From assembly GCF_022513565.1 (NCBI RefSeq), contig NZ_JAKWBE010000021.1, positions 81,641 through 145,640 on the forward strand: a stretch of 64,000 nucleotides of DNA, written 5' to 3'. This document shows, in pieces, positions 53,911-60,874 of the stretch. The notes below the pieces were generated by a model. It worked only from the letters and a program-made list of their open reading frames with translations. It had not been told where the DNA came from and searched no databases. The DNA is from Streptomyces gilvus (GTDB lineage: Bacteria > Actinomycetota > Actinomycetes > Streptomycetales > Streptomycetaceae). A program made the translations under genes and the position numbers. Each line of letters opens with the position of its first letter. Within the stretch, counting starts at the first letter, position 1.

Positions 53911-55140
53911 ATGACCGCGACAACTCTCGTTCCCGGCCCCTATCCTCCCGGCCTCAACCCGCCGTGGACCGAGGCCGGGCACGCGGATCCGGTTCCATGG
54001 TTCGTCGCCATGGCGTCCGAGCGCCCGCTGTCGTACGACGAGCAGTCCGGCTCATGGCACTTCTGCGGGCACGCCGAAGTACAGGACTTCCTGCGTTCCT
54101 GTGACCTGTGGTCGACCGCCAAGCGACTGGAGCTGGTGCCGCCGGAGCACCGGGTCGTGCGACTGCTCACCTCCGAGCCGCCGTTGCACGCGGAGATACG
54201 GAAGCACTTCGCCCACGCCTACCGGCCCAAGCGCATCGCCACGCTCGAGGCGCATGTCCGTCAGGTCTGTCGTGACCTGCTCGACGACTGTCTCGACAAG
54301 GGCACCTTCGATGTGATCGCCGATCTCGCCGCCCCGCTGACGGCGACCATGATCGCCGAGCTGCTCGGTGTCCCGTCCGAGGCCAACGACATGCTGCGCC
54401 GCGTGTTCGACGACAGGGGGCCGCTCGGAAGGTTGACCCAGGCCGATGCCACGGACAAGCCCGCGCTGTACATGGGCGGTTCCGCGCCCGAGGAGGACGC
54501 GGCTCTCCAGGAGTTGTTCAAGGACCTCATCGCCCAGCGCAGGCGCGAGCCGCGCGGTGACCTCATCAGCGACCTGGCCGCGCTGCCCGCCGAGGAGTTC
54601 GAGATGCGGCTCGATGTCGGCGCCCTGCTCTTCGAGCAGTTGGGTGCCGGCCAGAACACGACCACCCACCTGCTGGGCAGCTTCGCGTACCTGCTCGACC
54701 GCTTCCCCGAGCAGCATCGGGTGTTGCGGGAGCGCCCGGACCTCATCCGCTCGGCGATCGAGGAGACCGTACGTTACTCGTCACCGTTGCAGGCCAGGCC
54801 ACGCGTGACCACCAGGGCCGTGGAGACGGGCGGAGTGTCGATTCCGGAAGGGGCGACCGGGCTGGCGTGGCTGCAGGCCGCGAACTTCGACCCTCGTCAG
54901 TTCGACGATCCGACCCGCTACGACGTCGCGCGCTCGCCGAACCGCCATGTGGCGTTCGGCTTCGGTGAGCACTACTGCCTGGGCGCGCACCTGGCCCGTA
55001 TGGAGGCACGGGTGGTGATGGAGGAGCTGTTGTCGCGTACCCAGTGGTTCTCGAGGTCCGAGGACACGGCGGTCACCTGGGTGGACGACTTCATCCTGCG
55101 TGGCCCCAGCCGGATGCAGATCGAGATCGTGCCCGCCTGA
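53911..55140 (+). CDS. Cytochrome P450 with unusual I-helix
   Basis: This 409-aa soluble P450 has the heme motif FGFGEHYCLGAHLARME (Cys356) and the K-helix ExxR in EETVRYSSP. The I-helix reads LGAGQNTTTH, so the acidic residue normally before the catalytic Thr is Asn249. This suggests altered proton delivery or substrate-assisted catalysis. AAAGGAG precedes ATG 53911. Ten bases after its stop lies only the tail of a 3Fe-4S ferredoxin gene, so it must borrow electrons, perhaps from the ferredoxin at 7816. An SDR follows. Confidence 0.93.
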   Translation: MTATTLVPGPYPPGLNPPWTEAGHADPVPWFVAMASERPLSYDEQSGSWHFCGHAEVQDFLRSCDLWSTAKRLELVPPEHRVVRLLTSEPPLHAEIRKHFAHAYRPKRIATLEAHVRQVCRDLLDDCLDKGTFDVIADLAAPLTATMIAELLGVPSEANDMLRRVFDDRGPLGRLTQADATDKPALYMGGSAPEEDAALQELFKDLIAQRRREPRGDLISDLAALPAEEFEMRLDVGALLFEQLGAGQNTTTHLLGSFAYLLDRFPEQHRVLRERPDLIRSAIEETVRYSSPLQARPRVTTRAVETGGVSIPEGATGLAWLQAANFDPRQFDDPTRYDVARSPNRHVAFGFGEHYCLGAHLARMEARVVMEELLSRTQWFSRSEDTAVTWVDDFILRGPSRMQIEIVPA

Positions 55141-55149
55141 ACAGGAACA

Positions 55150-55245
55150 GTGAGGATCAGCGAGGTCGGGCCGGAGCACCGCGCCGCCGTCGAGGAGGCC
55201 GCGCGGGAGTGCCCGGAGCAAACGTTGCACATCGACGATGTCTGA
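55150..55245 (+). pseudogene. 3Fe-4S ferredoxin, truncated C-terminal remnant
   Basis: A 31-codon frame begins GTG and reads EVGPEHRAAVEEAARECPEQ, ending LHIDDV-stop. This is the last third of the small P450-associated 3Fe-4S ferredoxins, with their final Cys-Pro. The N-terminal cluster cysteines are absent. Its place directly behind a P450 fits a former P450-ferredoxin pair that lost most of the ferredoxin by deletion. Confidence 0.75.
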
Positions 55246-55261
55246 GGAGCGGGCCAACACC

Positions 55262-56050
55262 ATGAGAAACGTCAATCGCGAGGGCGCCGCCGGGATCCCG
55301 TGGGCCGAACTGCACAGCTTCCGCGACCGGGTGGCGATCGTGACCGGGGGCGGCAGCGGGATAGGCAGGGCGGCTGTCGCCAGGCTCGGTGAGGCGGGCG
55401 CGAAGGTCGTCGTCGTCGACATCGACGCCGAGGCGGCGGAACTGGTGGCGAAAACACTGCCCGAAGGGTCGGCGGTGTCGGTGGGGGCGGATGTGGCGAC
55501 CGAGAGCGGCACGCGCGCGTACGCCGACGCCGCGTTGTCGGCGTTCGGCCGCATCGACCTCTTCTTCAGCAACGCCGGCATCCTCGGCGAGGCCGGGCCC
55601 CTGCTGGACATGTCGGTCGAGAGCTGGGAGCGCACCATGCGGGTCAACCTGCTCGGGACCTTCCTCGGCCTGCAGGAGGTCGCCCGGCGCATGGTCGCGC
55701 AGGGGGAGGGCGGCGCGATCGTCGCCACGGCGTCGATCGCCGCACTGCGATCCTCACCAGGTGCCTCGGTGTACGCAGCCTCCAAGGCAGGCGTGGTGAA
55801 CCTGGTGAGAGGTGCGGCGAAGGAGTGGGGTCCGCACGGGATCAGAGTCAACGCGATCTGCCCGGCCCCCACGCTCACCAATTTCGCCCGTCCGTCCCCT
55901 GAGCAGGAGGAGGTGATGCGGAGCCGGATCCCGCTCGGGCGGTTCGCGGAAGCCGACGACATGGCGCGGGTCGCCCTGTGGCTGCTGAGCGACGGAGCGT
56001 GCTACGTCAATGGCGCCGTACTGCCGGTCGACGGTGGGCACGAGGCGTGA
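55262..56050 (+). CDS. Short-chain dehydrogenase/reductase
   Basis: This 262-aa NAD(P)-dependent enzyme has VTGGGSGIG as cofactor motif and VVVDID at the strand that usually favours NAD. SNAGILGEAGP is followed by the catalytic Ser158, Tyr171 and Lys175 (YAASKAG). The C-terminus VLPVDGGHEA is standard. It probably oxidises an alcohol made by the P450 just upstream. Two in-frame ATGs exist; 55262 is preferred because GAGGAG lies 12 bases before it, while 55238 would overlap the ferredoxin remnant. Confidence 0.9.
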   Translation: MRNVNREGAAGIPWAELHSFRDRVAIVTGGGSGIGRAAVARLGEAGAKVVVVDIDAEAAELVAKTLPEGSAVSVGADVATESGTRAYADAALSAFGRIDLFFSNAGILGEAGPLLDMSVESWERTMRVNLLGTFLGLQEVARRMVAQGEGGAIVATASIAALRSSPGASVYAASKAGVVNLVRGAAKEWGPHGIRVNAICPAPTLTNFARPSPEQEEVMRSRIPLGRFAEADDMARVALWLLSDGACYVNGAVLPVDGGHEA

Positions 56051-56555
56051 TGTCCCGCCCCGACGGCGGACGGCCACTGGGCGGGCCGTGCCGCACGGGC
56101 GGCTGGTCCCGTACGCGCCGGACGCCGGTGCCGATGGCGCTCGGCGATCCGCGCGGTACGAGATCGAGTCCGCGGTGACCGGCCGGCCCCCGCATATGGC
56201 CTTGCCCCGTCTTTGTCAGCAGTCGGAGCTTCGTCCTGGTGCAGCCGCGCCGTGGTAAGTTCTTGCCGTCTCTCGCTGTGGGCGGGCGACGGCAGCACCG
56301 GAATCGATGACACGCCACGTCTGTGCCGGGGCACGTCGCCGGTGCAGCGGGAGGGCGGCCACTGCCCTGCGCAATGCATGCGGCAGAACTGGTGCGCTCG
56401 ATGGGGATCGCTGGATGGGCGGGCGCGGTGATGTGGGACGCCGGGCGGGGAGTGAACAGGCGGGGCCATCGCTTCGTGGAGACGGGGTGCCGGAGCCCCC
56501 GCGTTCTTTCTGTCAGCCCTCGTGACGGTGCGCGTTCTTTCACCGCGAGAGTTCG
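56051..56555. other. No convincing gene
   Basis: Short open frames occur on both strands, but no domain or codon bias supports them. No clear terminator was seen after the SDR. Confidence 0.5.
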
Positions 56556-57992
56556 GTGCCCGTGGTAGCCGAGGAACGGCAGACAGGCCGCTCGCGGGCA
56601 CGGGCGGCGCAGCTTGCCCGGCTGATCGAGTCGGACATCGCTGACGCGGGATGGCCGGTCGGCGAGGTTCTGGGATCGGAGACCGATCTGCGGGAACGCT
56701 ACGGCGTGAGCAGGGAAGTGCTGCGGGAAGCGATCCGGCTGGTCGAGCACCACGAGGTCGCTGCGATGCGCCGTGGCCCCGCCGGTGGCCTGGTCGTGAC
56801 CGCGCCCGCGGCCGGTCCCGCGGTCAGGGCCATGGCGGTGTACCTGGAGTACCTCGGTGCCACGGTGGACGACCTCGTCGCCGCGCGGCTGCTGCTGGAA
56901 CCGCTCGCCGCGAGGCTGGCGGCAGAGCACCTCACAGCGGAGGGCTTGGCGGTACTGGAGGCGTGGGGCCGGGACGGACGGCCGTCGTCCGGCGGACGCT
57001 GCGCGGAGGACGGTCTTCACCTGCTCCTGCCATCGCTGGGCAGGAACCCCGCACTCGCGCTGTTCGTCGACGTCCTCGTCGCGCTGACCGGTCCGCTCAT
57101 CCACCGGTGCGGTGCACTGGAGCCGGATGCCGCGACCGCGCACGAGGCCATCCGCCAGGCGGTCTTGGCGGGCGAGGGCGGTCGCGCCGAGTACCTCAGC
57201 GCCGAGCACCTGCTCGCGATCCAAGACCTCTTGCGGGACGCCGCTCAGCGGCGGATCGACCGCACGGCCAGCACCCCGTTGTGGACGGTCCTCCGAGCAC
57301 GACCGGAACGCAAACTGGCGGAGAAAGTCGCTCACCGTCTCATCGAGGAGATCACCGACTCGCGCGCACCGGCGGGCACGCTGGTGGGTTCGGAGGCCGA
57401 TCTGGCGTCGCGGATCGACGTCAGCAAGGCGGTCCTGCGGGAGGCGCTGCGCATCGTGGAGTACCACTCGGTCGCGCGGATGCGCATGGGGCCTGGTGGG
57501 GGGCTTGTCGTCACGGAGCCCGAACCCACGCCCATTCTCGAGACCATGGCGATCTACCTGGACTACAAGGCCGTCACCGCTTCCGACATCGTGGCCGTTC
57601 GCACCGTGCTGGAACTGGGATGCGTGACGGCGGTCGTCGAACGCCGCGCGGAGAAGGAGGTCGCGGAACGGCTCACCGCGGCGGCCGAGGTGAGCCCCTC
57701 GGCCGAGCGCTCCCGCGCCGGCTTCTTCACGCGTGACCTCCACGCCGAGCTGGCGGAGCTGTCGGGCAGCCCGATTCTGGCGCTGTTCAACGGGATCGTG
57801 CGCCATCTGTGGTCCCGCCATGTCGACGTCGGCAACGATGAACAGGTGCCGGCACAAGAGTCGACCGAGAGTGCGCACCATGACGTTGTGTCAGCCATCC
57901 TGGCGGGCAACGGGCCACTTGCCCGCATCCTGATGCGCGAGCACATCGAAAGCCTGCCGTTCCTGGAGCATCGGGATCAGCGAGGCGCGTGA
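56556..57992 (+). CDS. Double GntR-FCD regulator (two regulators fused)
   Basis: The 478-aa protein contains two complete FadR-like units in tandem. The first winged helix spans about residues 15-80 (RYGVSREVLREAIRLVEHH), and the first FCD runs to about 235. The second winged helix spans about 250-320 (RIDVSKAVLREALRIVEYH), and the second FCD ends near 470. Normal members are about 230-260 aa and dimerise, so this is a covalent pseudo-dimer. The two winged helices are alike but not identical, so the operator may be asymmetric. The GTG start follows GCGAGAG. It lies between the P450-SDR and aldolase operons, both likely targets. Confidence 0.9.
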   Translation: MPVVAEERQTGRSRARAAQLARLIESDIADAGWPVGEVLGSETDLRERYGVSREVLREAIRLVEHHEVAAMRRGPAGGLVVTAPAAGPAVRAMAVYLEYLGATVDDLVAARLLLEPLAARLAAEHLTAEGLAVLEAWGRDGRPSSGGRCAEDGLHLLLPSLGRNPALALFVDVLVALTGPLIHRCGALEPDAATAHEAIRQAVLAGEGGRAEYLSAEHLLAIQDLLRDAAQRRIDRTASTPLWTVLRARPERKLAEKVAHRLIEEITDSRAPAGTLVGSEADLASRIDVSKAVLREALRIVEYHSVARMRMGPGGGLVVTEPEPTPILETMAIYLDYKAVTASDIVAVRTVLELGCVTAVVERRAEKEVAERLTAAAEVSPSAERSRAGFFTRDLHAELAELSGSPILALFNGIVRHLWSRHVDVGNDEQVPAQESTESAHHDVVSAILAGNGPLARILMREHIESLPFLEHRDQRGA

Positions 57993-58336
57993 GTCGCCCT
58001 CGCTGGGCGCTGTCCGTGGGCGCAGCAGCGTCAAAGACGCCAACTGAATGAGGCCTCGCCTCTTGCGTGAGCTCGGTGGACACCCGACCGCTCGATCCCT
58101 TCGACGGCTTACTTGATGTTGCGCCCACATTGGATAAATGAGTCGTAGTCATTGCATCCCAGTGGAGGGCAAGTTGGGCATTTGCTCTAGAGCATGTCCG
58201 TTTGGGCGGTTGCTGTGTAATGAAAAAAAGTGGGTGACAATGCTGGGTTGGGTCACTACAGTGCAATGCAGTGGACTGCTCGGCGCCGCACCGATGACGC
58301 CTACGGAAAAGAAGACGATGGGTCGGAGATCTCGCC
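57993..58336. promoter_or_regulatory. Upstream region of the 58-63 kb operon
   Basis: No gene is supported. GACGCCAACTGAAT at 58036-58049 repeats part of the operator at 53411-53433. Further A/T-rich elements are TTGGATAAATG near 58131-58141 and an A-run near 58222-58230. The promoter of the operon most likely lies here. Confidence 0.4.
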
Positions 58337-58648
58337 ATGGGAACACAAGTTGGGCAGCGGCTGGTCAGCATGGTCGACACCACGGCGGTGATGGTGGTCC
58401 GCTGGCCGGCGGGCGATCTCACGTTGACGTGCGGCGGGGTGGAGATGGTGGGTCCCGCCGAGGCTGCCGAGGCCCTGCCGGTCGCGCCGACCGCCGAACA
58501 GGGTGAAGGCGTTCAGCTCGGCAAGCGCTATGCCGTGGAAGAGCTGGGCGTCGAGGTGCTCTGCACGAAGCCCGGGCAGTACGCCCTGGCCGTGAACGGG
58601 CATCCCATGACGCCCAAGCAGGCCAAGCCGTTGCCGGCCTCCGACTGA
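58337..58648 (+). CDS. Unrecognised ~100-aa protein, paralogue of the product of 13189-13488
   Basis: This 103-aa protein aligns with that at 13189 from MVDTTAVMVVRWPAGD to KQAKPLPASD. Shared residues include LTCGG-EMV, the GKRY--EELG-E block and LA/LS-V strands. The middle differs by an insertion (EAAEALPVAPTAEQ-GEG). The conserved Cys-Gly-Gly near residue 34 and the C-terminal KPLP-SD tail are the most likely functional parts. No signal peptide. GGAG lies 9 bases before the ATG. It heads an operon with a flavin split-barrel protein, thiolase-like aldolase, DUF35 protein and fused CoA-transferase. Confidence 0.85.
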   Translation: MGTQVGQRLVSMVDTTAVMVVRWPAGDLTLTCGGVEMVGPAEAAEALPVAPTAEQGEGVQLGKRYAVEELGVEVLCTKPGQYALAVNGHPMTPKQAKPLPASD

Positions 58649-58681
58649 CGGGCGGCGATCGTGAGGGACCGCGGGGTGACG

Positions 58682-59152
58682 ATGACCGGCGAGGAGCTGG
58701 CCGAGTTCCTCGATGAGCAGTCCACCGTCACACTGGCCACCATCGGGCCGGACCACATGCCGCACCTCGCCGCCATGTGGTTCACGCGTGATGGCGACCG
58801 GTTGCTGCTGTGGACCTATGCCGCCAGTCAGAAGGTGCGCAACCTGGAGCGCGATCCGCGGGCGAGTGTCCTCGCCGACGACGGGTCGCGGTACTCGCAG
58901 TTGAGGGGGGCCTGTCTGGAGTGCCGGGTCGAGATCCTCCGAGACCGCGCGGATGTGATGAGCATCGGACGGGCGATGAGCGGACGGTATCCGGACCCGG
59001 CCGGCCGGGACGGTGACGACAGGGCGGCCGAGGAGTTGTTGAACGCCAGGGCGCGTAAACGCGTCGGCCTGCGGTTGGACGTGGTCAGGGCCCGCACCTG
59101 GGACCACCGACGGCTCGGCGACGCGGCGATGACGAGGAGGGCTGGCCGGTGA
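58682..59152 (+). CDS. PPOX-class flavin split-barrel protein (FMN or F420)
   Basis: This 156-aa protein has the pyridoxamine-5'-phosphate-oxidase-like split barrel. MTGEELAEFLDEQSTVTLAT is followed by GPDHMPHLAAMWFTRDGDR, LLLWTYAASQKVRNLERDPR and an Ala-rich tail. Actinobacterial members bind FMN, F420 or heme and reduce C=C or C=N bonds. ATG 58682 is preferred over GTG 58661. Its stop overlaps the next start as GTGA. With the LLM oxidoreductase at 50865 it hints at F420-linked redox steps. Confidence 0.85.
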   Translation: MTGEELAEFLDEQSTVTLATIGPDHMPHLAAMWFTRDGDRLLLWTYAASQKVRNLERDPRASVLADDGSRYSQLRGACLECRVEILRDRADVMSIGRAMSGRYPDPAGRDGDDRAAEELLNARARKRVGLRLDVVRARTWDHRRLGDAAMTRRAGR

Positions 59153-60321
59153 GCCGGACTCATGCCGGACTGAAGGACCGGACCGCGATCGTCGGCATCG
59201 GTGCCACGGACTTCGCGCGATCGGCGCCCGGCAGCGAGCACGAGCTCGCCGCCGAAGCCGTGCTCAAGGCGCTGCGCGACGCGGGCCTCGATCCCTCGGA
59301 GGTCGACGGCCTGTGCTCCTACTCGATGGAAGGGGTCGGCGAGGACGAACTGGCCAGGACACTCGGCATGGGCGACATCGGCTGGTTCGCCCGGACCCCG
59401 GCCGGCGGCGGTGGCGCGTGCGCGACGGTGGGCCTGGCGGCCACCGCGATCGCGACAGGTCAGGCCGATGTCGTCGTGGCCTGGCGATCCCGCAAACGCG
59501 GAGCCCGGGCGAGCCGGCCGTGGGCGCAGACACCGGAACGGGTGGGCGGCCTGGACGCCTTCGTCAAGCCCGCCGGGCTCATCCGCCCGGTCGACGAGAT
59601 CGCGATGACGGCCCGGCGCTACATGCACGAGACGGGCGCGACCCGTGAGCATCTCGCCGACATCGCGATCACGATCCGCCGCCATGCCCAGCTCAATCCC
59701 AAGGCACTGATGAGCGATCGCACCCTGACCCGCGAGGACTACTTCGCGGCACGGATGGTCAGTGATCCACTCTGCCTCTACGACAACTGCCTGGAGACCG
59801 ACGGCGCGGCGGCGGTCGTCCTGGTGTCGGCGGAACGCGCCGTGGATCTTCCCCGGCCACCGGTATTCGTCCACGCCGCCGCGCAGGGGATCAGCGACGG
59901 AAGCCTGATGATGCGGCCGTTCCTCGCCGAGGACGCCCTCCGCACGCCCGCGCAGGTGTGCGCAGACCGGCTCTGGGGCCGGGCCGACATCCGACCCGGT
60001 GATGTCGACGTCGCACAGATCTACGACGCGTTCACACCCCTGGTGCTGTTCTCCCTGGAGGCCTACGGGTTCTGCAAACCGGGCGAGGCCGCCGCACTCA
60101 CGCCGAACGGGGGACTGGGGCTCGGCGGCACACTGCCGGTCAACACCAGCGGAGGCAGTCTCTCGGAGGCGTACCTCCACGGCTACAACCTCATCCTGGA
60201 GGCGGTCCGGCAGGTCCGCGGCACCTCGACCGCCCAGGTCGAAGGCGCGCAGTGGTCCTTCGTCTGCAGCTCGGACGCGGTCCCCACCAGCGCGCTTCTG
60301 TTGCGAGGAGGGACACGATGA
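59149..60321 (+). CDS. Thiolase-fold protein lacking the nucleophilic Cys (Ltp2-type aldolase candidate)
   Basis: This 390-aa protein is related to the one at 16774. The nucleophile position of thiolases falls on Gly in TPAGGGGACATVGLAA; the nearby Cys is four residues off when aligned by the following AGQAD-type motif. The GHP motif is replaced by PVNTSGGSLSEAYLHG, and IYDAFTPLVLFSLE keeps the Tyr-Asp pair of Ltp2 aldolases. Retro-aldol cleavage of a tertiary beta-hydroxyacyl-CoA is therefore more likely than thiolysis. GTG start overlapping the previous stop. Its DUF35 partner overlaps its own stop (ATGA). Confidence 0.87.
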   Translation: MSRTHAGLKDRTAIVGIGATDFARSAPGSEHELAAEAVLKALRDAGLDPSEVDGLCSYSMEGVGEDELARTLGMGDIGWFARTPAGGGGACATVGLAATAIATGQADVVVAWRSRKRGARASRPWAQTPERVGGLDAFVKPAGLIRPVDEIAMTARRYMHETGATREHLADIAITIRRHAQLNPKALMSDRTLTREDYFAARMVSDPLCLYDNCLETDGAAAVVLVSAERAVDLPRPPVFVHAAAQGISDGSLMMRPFLAEDALRTPAQVCADRLWGRADIRPGDVDVAQIYDAFTPLVLFSLEAYGFCKPGEAAALTPNGGLGLGGTLPVNTSGGSLSEAYLHGYNLILEAVRQVRGTSTAQVEGAQWSFVCSSDAVPTSALLLRGGTR

Positions 60322-60761
60322 TCCTGCCGATCGTCGACGGAGCCGACACTGCGCCCTTCTGGGACGCCGCACGCGAGGGGCAGCTCGTCGTACAGAGCTG
60401 CGGCGACTGTGGTCTGCTGCGCTTCCCGCCCGGCCCGGTCTGCTCACACTGCCGGAGCGCACGGCATGAGTGGACACCGGTCAGCGGGGACGCGGTCATC
60501 TGGTCGTTCGTCGTCGCCCATGGGCCGACCCTTCCCGAGTACGCCGAGTACACACCGTTTCCGCTGGCGGTGGTCACGCTGGCCGAAGGCCCCCAGCTAC
60601 GCATGGTGGGAAACGTGCTGTCCGGACAGGACGCCCGGCTGAACAGTTTCGGGGCCGACGACCTCGCCATCGGGGATCCGGTCAGGGTCGCGTTCCGGAA
60701 ACTTGCTGACGATGTGTCAATTCCGGTGTGGGTACCGGCACTTCCGGCGCCGGGGGACTGA
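60318..60761 (+). CDS. DUF35 / OB-fold zinc-ribbon protein, partner of the 59149 protein
   Basis: This 147-aa protein has N-terminal DTAPFWDAAREGQLVVQSC, a zinc ribbon with Cys28, Cys31, Cys42 and Cys45, and an OB-fold (AVIWSFVVAHGPTLPEYAEY, then FPLAVVTLAEG). It is the third DUF35 protein in the window, each next to a thiolase-fold gene. The ATG overlaps the aldolase stop, a strong sign of complex formation in fixed ratio. The longer open frame from 60252 is a shadow of the aldolase gene. Confidence 0.92.
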   Translation: MILPIVDGADTAPFWDAAREGQLVVQSCGDCGLLRFPPGPVCSHCRSARHEWTPVSGDAVIWSFVVAHGPTLPEYAEYTPFPLAVVTLAEGPQLRMVGNVLSGQDARLNSFGADDLAIGDPVRVAFRKLADDVSIPVWVPALPAPGD

Positions 60762-60874
60762 CCGCGGGACCTCGTCAGCGGGTCAAGGTCTTCTGACGTT
60801 CGTTCGTGGCCGAACACCACAGGCCGTCAGGCGACCCGGACGCCTGTCCGGGTGGCACCGTAAGAAGGGGACTC

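Noticed and set aside
56007..57881. 624-codon minus-strand frame
   Set aside because: It is antisense to the double GntR gene, which shows two clear winged-helix motifs.
58828..60477. 549-codon minus-strand frame
   Set aside because: It is antisense to the split-barrel and thiolase-like genes; the product has no recognisable domain.
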